From the NCBI RefSeq assembly GCF_004123905.1, contig NZ_MZXW01000047.1, forward strand, positions 62,001 to 126,000: 64,000 nucleotides of DNA. Reading direction: 5' to 3'. Positions within the stretch are counted from its first letter, which is position 1. Every line of letters begins with the position of its first letter. This stretch comes from Bradyrhizobium betae. Lineage in GTDB: Bacteria > Pseudomonadota > Alphaproteobacteria > Rhizobiales > Xanthobacteraceae. Both the position numbers and the translations under genes were made by a program. Below, one piece after another: positions 45,772-54,096 of this stretch. The notes below the pieces were generated by a model. The model searched no databases. It worked only from the letters and a program-made list of their open reading frames with translations, and had not been told where the DNA came from.

Positions 45772-46992
45772 TCAGAGGAAAGCGCCGTGACCGGTGATGG
45801 CCTTGCCCACGATCAGATTCTGCATCTGATAAGTGCCTTCGTAAGAGTAGAGAGCTTCGGCATCGGCAAAGAACCGCGCGACGTTGTAGTCGGCGACGAT
45901 ACCGTTGCCGCCCAGTACCTCGCGGCCCCAGGAGACCGTCTCGCGCGATTTCGCAGTGCAGAACGCCTTCGCCAGGGCCGCGTGATGGTCGCCAAGCTTG
46001 CCTTCGTCATCGAGCTGCGCCAGACGAAGCATCATGCACTGGCACGCTGTCAGATTGGCCAGCATCTTGGCGAGCAGATCCTGGATCATCTGGAACGAAG
46101 CGATCGGCTTGCCGAATTGCAGGCGCTCCTGGGCGTATTTGAGGGTTGCTTCGTATGCGCCCATCTGGATGCCGGTTGACGCCCAGCCTACCATGTATCG
46201 CGTCATCCGCAGCACGCGTGCGGTATCGCGGAAGGAATTTCCGCCCTGCAGACGGTTCGCTTCAGGCACCCGCACGTCCTTCAGCGTGATCTGGCCGTTC
46301 TGGACCACCTTGAGCGCGATCTTGTGCTCGATCTTCTCGACGCTGAAGCCGGGCGTCGACTTATTCTCGACAATGAAGCCCTTGACCTGATTGTCGGCAA
46401 GATCGCGCGCCCAGATGATAGAGAGGTCGCACCACGGGGCGTTGCCGATCCACCGCTTCTGTCCGTTGAGAACCCAGGTATCGCCTTCACGCTTGGCCGT
46501 CGTGGTCAGGCCGCCGCTCGTTCCGGATCCGACCAGCGGCTCGGTGAGGCCGAAGCAGCCGACCTTCTCCAGCCGCGCCATCGGCGGCAGCCATTTCTGC
46601 TTCTGCTCCTCGGAGCCATCGAGGTAGATCGACCCCATCGCTAAGCCGCTGTGCACGCCAAAGAACGTGCAGAACGATGCATCGGTGCGCGCCAGCTCCA
46701 TCGCCACGAAGCCGAACAGCTTCTGGCTGCCGCCGGCGCAGCCATACCCCTCGAAGCCGAGCCCACCAAGGCCGAGCTCCTTGAACGATGGCAGCAATTC
46801 GAACGGAAACGCGTCATCGGACCAATACTTGTTGATGATCGGCTGGACCTTGGCCTCCATATAGGTCCGCACCTTTTTGACCACCGCTTTCTCGTCAGGG
46901 GTGAGAAGATCGACCAGCTGATAGAAATCGCCGTCGGGGACGGGCGCCGGCTTCGGTGAAGCGACCTTGCTTGCCGCGGTTGCAGTGGGCAT
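45772..46992 (-). CDS. acyl-CoA dehydrogenase, glutaryl-CoA dehydrogenase-like
   Basis: 406 residues from ATG 46992, with AGGAG at good spacing. FAD-binding CFGLTEPLVGSGTSGGL and W-I-G-N-A motif (KRWIGNAPW), with the catalytic Glu in YSYEGTYQMQNLIVGKAITG, the position used by glutaryl-CoA and plant short-chain acyl-CoA dehydrogenases. Whether it also decarboxylates cannot be read from sequence. It oxidises acyl-CoA to enoyl-CoA and passes electrons to ETF, which is not encoded here. Confidence 0.93.
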   Translation of the reverse strand: MPTATAASKVASPKPAPVPDGDFYQLVDLLTPDEKAVVKKVRTYMEAKVQPIINKYWSDDAFPFELLPSFKELGLGGLGFEGYGCAGGSQKLFGFVAMELARTDASFCTFFGVHSGLAMGSIYLDGSEEQKQKWLPPMARLEKVGCFGLTEPLVGSGTSGGLTTTAKREGDTWVLNGQKRWIGNAPWCDLSIIWARDLADNQVKGFIVENKSTPGFSVEKIEHKIALKVVQNGQITLKDVRVPEANRLQGGNSFRDTARVLRMTRYMVGWASTGIQMGAYEATLKYAQERLQFGKPIASFQMIQDLLAKMLANLTACQCMMLRLAQLDDEGKLGDHHAALAKAFCTAKSRETVSWGREVLGGNGIVADYNVARFFADAEALYSYEGTYQMQNLIVGKAITGHGAFL

Positions 46993-47077
46993 TGTTGGAC
47001 TCCTAGTGCTGCGGCTCGAAAGCCGGAAGAGATTGAAAAACGTGTTGGATGATCGATCGCGCCGGCTGCGCCTAATC

Positions 47078-48052
47078 TCAGGCCGGCTCCGTCGATTTCG
47101 TTTGGCTTGAATTGGCAACCTTGTTGCGCAGCTCGATCAGCCCGAGCAGCACTTCATCGCGCTCCGCCTCCAGCTCCACGATGCTGCGCGATCCGGCCTC
47201 GGCATGGACGCTATCGATAAGCTTCTTCTGCACTTCCGGCGTTAATACCGGCGAGCCGAGGGTCTTCCACCAGGCCGTCATCGGGCCGGTAAACTGCTGG
47301 AAGAAGTGCTCGATGCCGCCCGGACCGCCGCCGAGATGGTTGAGCATCATGCTGCCCATCACTCCCCAGCGCAGACCCGGGCCCCAGCTCAGGGCGGTGT
47401 CGACATCGGCGGCGCTCACCACGCCCTCGGAGACAAGGTAGTAGACCTCCCGGCTCAGCGCCGCCTGGAGACGGTTGGCGACATGGCCCGGCATTTCCTT
47501 GTTGACGCGCACTGTCCGCTGCCCGATCGATGTATAGAATTCGTCGGCGCGCTCGATGGTATTCCTCGACGTCTTCGCTCCGCCGACAATCTCGACCAGC
47601 GGGATCAGATGCGGTGGATTGAACGGGTGGCCGATCACGCAACGTTCAGGATGCATTTCGCACGCGGACTGGATTTCGCTCATGGTCAAGCCCGACGAGC
47701 TTGAGGCGATGATGACGCTGGGATGCAGCAGTTCGTCCAGTTGGCGATAAAGCGTCTTTTTGAACTCGATCTTCTCGGGCCCGTTTTCCTGGACCAGATC
47801 TACGTCCTTGACGGCATCCGTCAGAGTCGCGGTGAATGACAGCCTGTTCTGGGACGCACCGGATGCGAGCCCAAGCCGTTGCAACGCGGGCCAGGCCGCT
47901 GCAACAAAGCGCTTCAGCGCAGTTTCCGCGCCTGGCGCAACGTCTGTCGCCACCACATCCAGGCCATTAGCAAGGAAGAGCGAGGCCCAGCTTGCGCCAA
48001 TAACGCCCGTGCCAATGATGGCGATACGCCGAATGGGTTTGTTGTGCGACAT
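47078..48052 (-). CDS. 3-hydroxyacyl-CoA dehydrogenase family protein
   Basis: 324 residues from ATG 48052, placed one base after the stop of the gene upstream, with AGGAG inside that gene's end. Rossmann motif IAIIGTGVIGASWASLFLAN, catalytic segment CVIGHPFNPPHLIPLVEIVG with His and Glu, and PGHVANRLQAAL with Asn. The short form resembles carnitine and gulonate 3-dehydrogenases as much as fatty-acid enzymes. It is NAD-dependent; the substrate probably follows from the CoA-transferase and acyl-CoA dehydrogenase in this operon. Confidence 0.92.
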   Translation of the reverse strand: MSHNKPIRRIAIIGTGVIGASWASLFLANGLDVVATDVAPGAETALKRFVAAAWPALQRLGLASGASQNRLSFTATLTDAVKDVDLVQENGPEKIEFKKTLYRQLDELLHPSVIIASSSSGLTMSEIQSACEMHPERCVIGHPFNPPHLIPLVEIVGGAKTSRNTIERADEFYTSIGQRTVRVNKEMPGHVANRLQAALSREVYYLVSEGVVSAADVDTALSWGPGLRWGVMGSMMLNHLGGGPGGIEHFFQQFTGPMTAWWKTLGSPVLTPEVQKKLIDSVHAEAGSRSIVELEAERDEVLLGLIELRNKVANSSQTKSTEPA

Positions 48053-48053
48053 G

Positions 48054-48977
48054 TCACTTCTCCTGCGGGATTTCAGCGTAGGCGATGCCGGTGAGATTGC
48101 CTTGGGCGAAGAGGAAATTTCGTTCACCGGATCCATCGAGCCTGGCGGAGTAAATCGAACCCGCGAAATCGGTCACGAACATGCGGTTGTTTGGAACGTC
48201 GAGCGCGATACCGATCCCTTCCATGAGATGAGTGACCACGATCTCCGGCTCGGGGGGCTTATTGTCGATCGACGCCCGATTCACCGTGTTGCCGCGCGGA
48301 GGATCGCCGCGGTCGGTCCAGTAGAGAACACGGTTCTCGTGATCGAACTCGATATCGATCGGCTCCGGCAGACCATCGTAGAAGATCTCGATGTCGGACC
48401 TGGCCGCTGCAGTTTGGCCGGCCGGAATCTCGAGGTTGGCGCGGAAGATGCGACCGAGCCCGGCGTTGTCTGGACCTTTTTGCGTCCAGTAGATTTTTCC
48501 AAATTTCGGATCGATCGTTAGTCCAACGCACCATCGCGTCGCATCTTGGCTATCGGCATCGCCGTGCCCCGACTCAATGAGCGTCTCCAGCTTCGAGCCA
48601 TCGAAATTGCAGCGCATGACGCGCATGCCTTCTCGGTCACACCAATAGAGTTTACCGCCCCTCTTATCGAGGATGATTTGCTTCGGAGTGTGGGTCTGCC
48701 CTCGTGCGACGATCGTCTTGCGATTTTTGCCATCGGTATCGGCGCGCTCGATAGATCCGTCATTCAGGTTTGGGATGCCCATGTTGGTCCAATAGATATG
48801 GCCAGCCTCGGCGTCGACAACGATACCGTCGGGCAAATGACAATCCGACACGATGGTCTTGCGGTCGGAGCCGTCGAGACTCATTGAGTGTATGTGGCCG
48901 GCATTCAGTTCAAGGACAAACAGACGAGCGACAGCAGCGGCAGCACTTTGATTGTTCTTCTTGACGGCTTCAGACAT
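48054..48977 (-). CDS. YWTD-repeat beta-propeller protein
   Basis: 307 residues without a signal peptide, composed of LDL-receptor class B-like repeats: GHIYWTNMGIPN, GKLYWCDREGM, GKIYWTQKGPD and RVLYWTDRGDPP, alternating with SIERADTDGKNRKTI-type strands. This gives a six-bladed propeller. Bacterial relatives are annotated variously, including as lactonase/SMP-30-like, but no metal-site residues were identified. It is the first gene of the acyl-CoA operon, so binding or hydrolysis of the pathway substrate is plausible but unproven. Confidence 0.82.
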   Translation of the reverse strand: MSEAVKKNNQSAAAAVARLFVLELNAGHIHSMSLDGSDRKTIVSDCHLPDGIVVDAEAGHIYWTNMGIPNLNDGSIERADTDGKNRKTIVARGQTHTPKQIILDKRGGKLYWCDREGMRVMRCNFDGSKLETLIESGHGDADSQDATRWCVGLTIDPKFGKIYWTQKGPDNAGLGRIFRANLEIPAGQTAAARSDIEIFYDGLPEPIDIEFDHENRVLYWTDRGDPPRGNTVNRASIDNKPPEPEIVVTHLMEGIGIALDVPNNRMFVTDFAGSIYSARLDGSGERNFLFAQGNLTGIAYAEIPQEK

Positions 48978-49428
48978 GTGGCACCTGTATGGCGATCTGA
49001 CGTGAACTTGGTCAGTGCTTGACCGCGACCGTGCCGCGAATACTTGCCACGATATTGAATAGGACGATCGTCGCTGGAATGGATGTGCTTCTCAATCGCT
49101 CACCCGCACCGCTCGTTTCCTCTCTGCTGTGCACGTGCATTCGTCGGCGCATGACATTTCCGGAGGAGCCGACGACCGGTACATAGGGGAGCTGAGCGCC
49201 GACGGCGAACCGGAAGAGCCCCACTGATTCGCTCCCGCGGAGTCTCCCGGACTGCTCATTTGCGGGTGTGCAATTGACACCGCACGAACATTCAAATCGA
49301 AGCGCGTCGAGACAATCGGCGAAATGCACGTGCTGGCTAAGTCAAAGTACCGCCAAAACCGACAGGGCGCATGCAGGTCCGGCGAGACGCCTGAAACCCA
49401 ATATGTCGTGAACCAAGTGGAGGCAGGC
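48978..49428. other. divergent intergenic region, 451 bp
   Basis: It should hold promoters for the acyl-CoA operon (minus) and the adaptor-permease operon (plus). A minus frame at 49012-49329 was considered but lacks family features. No strong palindrome was found. Confidence 0.4.
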
Positions 49429-50487
49429 ATGGACATCCCGACCTCTGATGAGGAAGTTCACAATACGTCCGACGCACCGATTGACGGACAGAACAAGACG
49501 CCCAGGGCGGCACGTGCTCCCTCCATTATCGTCGGCATCGTTGCATCCGTTGTCGTGGGGTTGTCTATCTTCTACCTCTTGCGACCGGAACCGCTTCTCG
49601 TACAGGGCGAAGTCGACGCGACGCGCCTCGATATAGCGGCGCGTGTTGACGGGCGGGTAAAGGAAATCTCGGTCGAACGTGGTCAGAACGTTGCCGCGGG
49701 CGCGGTGCTAGTCCAGATCGACAACCCCGAAACGTTAGCCAAGCACGCGCAGATGAAGGCGGCCAAGGCCGTTGCGGATGCGCAGCTTGCCAACGTGCTG
49801 GTCGGCACGCGGGTGGAAGTGATTGCTGCACGCAAGGCGGAAATGGAGCGGGCGCAGGCAGCGCTGGTTCTGGCGCAGAAGACGTTCGACCGCACCCACA
49901 CCCTGACCGAACAGGGGAACGCGCCGCAGGCTCGCCTCGACCAGGCGACCGATGCGCTGCATGAAAGCGAGCGTGGCGTCGATCAGGCCAAATCGGCCTA
50001 CGATCAGGCGGTCAACGGCTACACCAAGGAGGAGCGGGCCATCGCCGGGACCAACGTCGAAAAGGCCAGCGCCGACATCCAGAGCGTCCAATCGACCCTC
50101 GATCAGCTCGTGGTCTATGCGCCCGTCGCCTCGCAGGTCTACCGGCGCAACGTGGAGCCTGGCGAATACGTGTCGCCGGGCGTCCCCCTCGTGACCTTGA
50201 TCGATCTAGCCGACCTTTGGGTGCATTTCGATCTTCGCGAGGATCTGGTCAAAGGCCTCAAGGTTGGCGATCGCTTCGATGTCCGCATTCCGGCGCTCGG
50301 GGACCGCTCCATCACGGTCGCGGTCAAGCTCATCGCCACCAAAGGGGAATATGCGAGCTGGCGAGCCACGCGCGCCACCGGCGATTTCGATCTGAGGACA
50401 TTTTCCATCCGCGCCTATCCGGTCCAGCCGGTGCCCGAGCTGCGACCTGGAATGAGCGCCTATCTGGACTGGCGGTCGCGGCCATGA
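49429..50487 (+). CDS. HlyD/EmrA-type membrane fusion protein (1)
   Basis: 352 residues from ATG 49429, with GGAGG just upstream. An N-terminal membrane anchor (SIIVGIVASVVVGLSIFYLL), lipoyl-like half-motif (DIAARVDGRVKEISVERGQN), a long coiled-coil hairpin (about 105-215), the second lipoyl half (VYAPVASQVYRRNVEPGEYV) and a beta-barrel domain (DLADLWVHFDLREDLVKGLK). It would link an inner-membrane transporter to the outer envelope. The stop overlaps the permease start (ATGA). Confidence 0.92.
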   Translation: MDIPTSDEEVHNTSDAPIDGQNKTPRAARAPSIIVGIVASVVVGLSIFYLLRPEPLLVQGEVDATRLDIAARVDGRVKEISVERGQNVAAGAVLVQIDNPETLAKHAQMKAAKAVADAQLANVLVGTRVEVIAARKAEMERAQAALVLAQKTFDRTHTLTEQGNAPQARLDQATDALHESERGVDQAKSAYDQAVNGYTKEERAIAGTNVEKASADIQSVQSTLDQLVVYAPVASQVYRRNVEPGEYVSPGVPLVTLIDLADLWVHFDLREDLVKGLKVGDRFDVRIPALGDRSITVAVKLIATKGEYASWRATRATGDFDLRTFSIRAYPVQPVPELRPGMSAYLDWRSRP

Positions 50488-52814
50488 GGTCCCCGCCCAA
50501 GCCGGGGTTTCTGCTGGTCGCGCGGCGGGAGTGCCGCTGGCTGCTTCATGATCGCGTGGCGCTGCTCCTGATCTTCGGCGTTCCCCTGTTTGCATTCGTG
50601 GTGCTGACCACGGTCTTCAGCCATCCAGTCATCCGTGGGCTCGGCGTCACGGTGGTCGATGAGGACAAATCGGATGCTTCGCGTGCGCTGGTGGAATACG
50701 TCGCGGCGTCGCCGAGCCTCGAAATCGTCGACCGCTCCGGTACCCTGTCCACGGCGGTCCAGGACATACGCTCGGGCAAGGCAATTTCAGCAATTCACAT
50801 CCCGCCTGATTTCGAGCGCGACCTCGAAGCCCAACGCCGCCCACAGGTGGTCGGGTTCTATAACCAGCAGTTTCTGACGGCAGCCGGCATCGCCTCCTCG
50901 GGTCTGAGCGATGCGCTGTCCGCCGCGGCGGCTGTGGCCGCTCCCGCCAAGCGCGCCGCCCCCGCTGCGGCATCGGTCGGGACGCTCTCCGCCGAGACCA
51001 TCGCGCTGGTCAATCCGCAGAAGAACTATGCGCAGTTCCTGCTGCGGGCGCTGCTGCCGACGATTATCCATGTCGTGATCACGCTCGCCGCCGGCTATTC
51101 GGTCGGCTCCGAATTCCGCCGCCGCGATGCGCGGGCTTGGCTCGCGAGCGCCGGAGGCGATCCGGTCACAGCGCTCGCCGGCAAGCTCGCGCCGCTCTTT
51201 TGCATCTTCTTCCTGATCATGCTGGCAGAGCCGCTTGTCCTCGAGGGTGTGCTGCAAGTCCCGTTCAAGGGAGACCTGCCGCTAGTGGTTGCCGCAGGCT
51301 CGGTCCTGATCATTGCCTATCTTTCGCTCGGCGCCCTGCTCCAGCTCCTGGTTCGCGACCTCGCAACCGGGCTCGGACTTGCAGGCCTGTTTGCCTCGCC
51401 CGCGTTCGGCTATGCCGGCGTCGGCTTCCCGACGGTCGGCATGAATGCGTTTGCGCATGCCTGGAGCGCGATCCTTCCGCTGCGCTGGTACATGGCCGTC
51501 CTGCTGGGACAGGCGGCGCGGGGATTGCCGGTTGCTGACTCTGCCGTCCCCTTCGCCGCGCTCGCAGGGCTGGCGCTGCTGTTTGCTGGTCTGGCATCGC
51601 TGCGCATGGCGAGCCTCACGCGAAGGGGCTGGTTCGAGACGGCGCAACCTGCGGAGCCCCGCGCGACCGAGCGCACGCCGCGCGGCATCGGCGGCGTCTT
51701 CATGGCAGAGTGGCGGCGCGTGCTGGGAACGCGGAGCGCCTTCAGCGTGCTGTTCCTGGCTCCGCTGGTTTATGGCGTCTATTACCCGCAGCCCTATCTG
51801 AACCAGATCCTGCGCAAGCTTCCGATCGCGGTGGTTGACAATGATCTCAGCGATCTCAGCCGCCGGATGGTCGAGACGCTGGATGCGAGCGGCGCATTGA
51901 CCGTCGCGGTTCGCGCCCGCACGCTTGCCGAGGCACACACCGCGATTGATCGCGGGGAGGCTTTTGCCGCCGTGGACATTCCGGGCGGCACCGAGCGCGA
52001 CGTGCTCAAGGGCATCACGGCTCACATCCCGGTCTATGCGGACGCCACCTACCTCTTCATTTTTAGGTCGACCGCAAGCGGCGTGGCCGCCGCCCTCGGC
52101 GCCCTGACGTCCGAGCTGGTGTCGCGCGGCGGACGGTCGGATGGCAGCCTGGTCAAGGCGAAGCTGGCAAGCACGAGCCCAGCTGACGTTTTGCTGCAGC
52201 CGATCTTCAACCCGGTCGGCGGCTATGCGAGCTACGTCGTTCCGGCCGCATTCGTGCTGATCCTCCAGCAAACCCTCCTGATCGGCGCGGCGATGCTGAC
52301 CGGCTCGGCGCTGGCGAGCGCGGGCGGCGCCTTCTCCGGCGTGCTCGGCCGCGGCGTTGCGCATCTGACCATCTACCTGCCGGCGGTAGCGCTCTATCTG
52401 ATTGTGCTGCCGCGGATCTATGGCTTCTCGACCCTCGGCCATCCGCCGCAAATCCTCGCGCTCGCGAGCATCTTCCTGCTGGCCACGAGCTTTATGGGAC
52501 AGGCCGTCGGCGCCTGGTTCACGCGGCCGGAGAACGCGACCATCCTGCTGCTGGCGACCAGCCTGCCGCAGTTTTTCATGGCCGGCTTTGCATGGCCGCG
52601 CGAGGCGATTCCCGAAATGGCCCTTGCGTTCGGCAGGATCTTCCCCGCTGACTCCGCGATCGACGGCCTCGTCCGTATCAACCAGCTTGGCGCCGGCATC
52701 TTGGAAGTCGCCCATGACTGGCTTGGCCTCTGGGCGCTGGCGCTGGGCTATTTCGCGCTCGCGGTAATCTCGGCCTTTTTCGTTAAGAGAGGACAGCGAC
52801 ATGCAGAAGGTTAG
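50484..52814 (+). CDS. double ABC-2 type permease (tandem fusion)
   Basis: 776 residues from ATG 50484. Two ABC-2 permease units are fused. Each has an N-terminal helix (LLIFGVPLFAFVVLTTVFSH; FSVLFLAPLVYGVYY), a large periplasmic domain (VTVVDEDKSDASRALVEYVA; IAVVDNDLSDLSRRMVETLD) and about five further helices. Single-unit relatives (YhhJ/YbhR type) are about 370 residues. A normal ABC exporter needs an ATPase; none is present in this cassette. The 3' end overlaps the second adaptor gene by 14 bp. Confidence 0.9.
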   Translation: MRSPPKPGFLLVARRECRWLLHDRVALLLIFGVPLFAFVVLTTVFSHPVIRGLGVTVVDEDKSDASRALVEYVAASPSLEIVDRSGTLSTAVQDIRSGKAISAIHIPPDFERDLEAQRRPQVVGFYNQQFLTAAGIASSGLSDALSAAAAVAAPAKRAAPAAASVGTLSAETIALVNPQKNYAQFLLRALLPTIIHVVITLAAGYSVGSEFRRRDARAWLASAGGDPVTALAGKLAPLFCIFFLIMLAEPLVLEGVLQVPFKGDLPLVVAAGSVLIIAYLSLGALLQLLVRDLATGLGLAGLFASPAFGYAGVGFPTVGMNAFAHAWSAILPLRWYMAVLLGQAARGLPVADSAVPFAALAGLALLFAGLASLRMASLTRRGWFETAQPAEPRATERTPRGIGGVFMAEWRRVLGTRSAFSVLFLAPLVYGVYYPQPYLNQILRKLPIAVVDNDLSDLSRRMVETLDASGALTVAVRARTLAEAHTAIDRGEAFAAVDIPGGTERDVLKGITAHIPVYADATYLFIFRSTASGVAAALGALTSELVSRGGRSDGSLVKAKLASTSPADVLLQPIFNPVGGYASYVVPAAFVLILQQTLLIGAAMLTGSALASAGGAFSGVLGRGVAHLTIYLPAVALYLIVLPRIYGFSTLGHPPQILALASIFLLATSFMGQAVGAWFTRPENATILLLATSLPQFFMAGFAWPREAIPEMALAFGRIFPADSAIDGLVRINQLGAGILEVAHDWLGLWALALGYFALAVISAFFVKRGQRHAEG

Positions 52815-53772
52815 GCTTGCCGCGGTGGTCGCGATCCCCGTCGTCCTCGTCGCTGGCGCCCTGATCTATTCCGCGCGCCGCCCCGTTCCGGCGGCTGCAA
52901 TTGTCGGTGTCGTGCGCACGACCGAGGTGAGAGTTGAGCCGGAGGTGGGTGGCCAGCTCCAGTCTATTGCGGTCGAGAAGGGCGCTTATGTGCGCGCAGG
53001 CGACATTCTGGCGCGGCTCTCTGCGGTGGAGTTGACGGCACAGGCGGACCAGGCGCGGGCAGCGCTGGCATCGGTGACCGCTAACCGCAACAACGTCTAT
53101 GCCGGCGTCCGCCGCGAGCAGGTCGAGTCGCTGAAAGCCGCCATCGCCAAGGCCAGCGCGCGCCTCGACTACGTGCAAGCCCAGCTCATCCGGACCAGCA
53201 CGCTGGCGCGGCAGAGCTTTGAATCCCAGCAGTCGCTCGATCAGGCCGAAAACAACGTCGCAACCGCACGTGCGGACGTCGCGGCGGCCCAGGCCAACTA
53301 CGATGCGGCCGTGGCGGGTCCGACCCGGGAGGAACGCGCGATCGTCGACACGCAGGTGCAGGCTGCCGCCGCCGCGGTGACGGTGCTCGAGCGCCGTCTC
53401 CACAAGATGGTATTGCGCGCGCCGGCCGACGGCGTGGTCAGTGTCGTCGCCGCGGAGGTGGGCGAAAACGTTCGCGCGGGCCAGCCGATCCTGGTGGTCG
53501 AGGCGACGGGCAAGCAATGGCTCTCGTTCAATGTGCGCGAGGATCAGCTCAATCGCCTCTCGATGGGAAAAGCGGCTAGCGTGATGCGGAACGGAACCGA
53601 TGCCCCCAGCAAAGCCGTGATCACCGAACTGCGGCCACTCGGAACGTTTGCCACCTGGCAGGCCGAGCGGGTAATCGGCGATCACGACCGCAATACGCTT
53701 CGCTTACGCCTAGACCCAGAGGAGCAGCCGGGGGACCTTGAGCCGGGCATGACTGTTTGGATCAAGAACTAG
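52801..53772 (+). CDS. HlyD-type membrane fusion protein (2)
   Basis: 323 residues. An N-terminal anchor (LAAVVAIPVVLVAGALIYSA), lipoyl half VRVEPEVGGQLQSIAVEKGA, coiled-coil hairpin (about 75-200), second half VLRAPADGVVSVVAAEVGEN and barrel QWLSFNVREDQLNRLSMGKA. It is a distant paralogue of adaptor 1. It starts inside the last 14 bases of the permease gene, so translation is probably coupled. Two different adaptors flanking one permease is unusual. Confidence 0.92.
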   Translation: MQKVRLAAVVAIPVVLVAGALIYSARRPVPAAAIVGVVRTTEVRVEPEVGGQLQSIAVEKGAYVRAGDILARLSAVELTAQADQARAALASVTANRNNVYAGVRREQVESLKAAIAKASARLDYVQAQLIRTSTLARQSFESQQSLDQAENNVATARADVAAAQANYDAAVAGPTREERAIVDTQVQAAAAAVTVLERRLHKMVLRAPADGVVSVVAAEVGENVRAGQPILVVEATGKQWLSFNVREDQLNRLSMGKAASVMRNGTDAPSKAVITELRPLGTFATWQAERVIGDHDRNTLRLRLDPEEQPGDLEPGMTVWIKN

Positions 53773-54004
53773 CCCGAGATCATGGAGGTCGCCGAGTAAA
53801 TCACCAGACTGGTCCGCCGGACAGTCTCCCTCCTGAGATGCTGCAGGTTGATTACAAGCAAGTGCCATTTGGTCCAATGTGTCAGTGCTCGGGTTAAACT
53901 GATCGCTCGGCCTTTCTGAAGCAGACCGCCGCGTTCATTTATATCGCCCATCGCCCATCCTGCCTGTCAATCGGCGTTCGCTTATTCCATGCCGAAACAC
54001 AGCG

Positions 54005-54074
54005 CGCAAAGTGTACCGAACAAGGGATGAGGCCAAGGCCGACGTGTTCGACTATATTGAGCGCTTCTACAATC
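54005..54074 (+). mobile_element. IS3-family transposase (orfB) remnant, left part
   Basis: The frame reads RKVYRTRDEAKADVFDYIER then FYN, the region near the C-terminus of an IS3-family (IS51/IS407-like) transposase. It stops abruptly at TACAATC (54068-54074) and resumes at 56753. The upstream ~85% of the transposase gene is missing. Confidence 0.8.
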
Positions 54075-54096
54075 GCGCATCAGAACACCCATCTGT

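Noticed and set aside
49012..49329. 105-codon minus-strand frame upstream of the YWTD gene
   Set aside because: No signal peptide, domain or RBS support; overlapping frames in other phases look equally good.
51282..52802. 506-codon minus-strand open frame
   Set aside because: Antisense to the double permease gene; Arg/Gln/Glu-rich shadow composition.
52783..53685. 300-codon minus-strand open frame
   Set aside because: Antisense to adaptor 2; no domain pattern.
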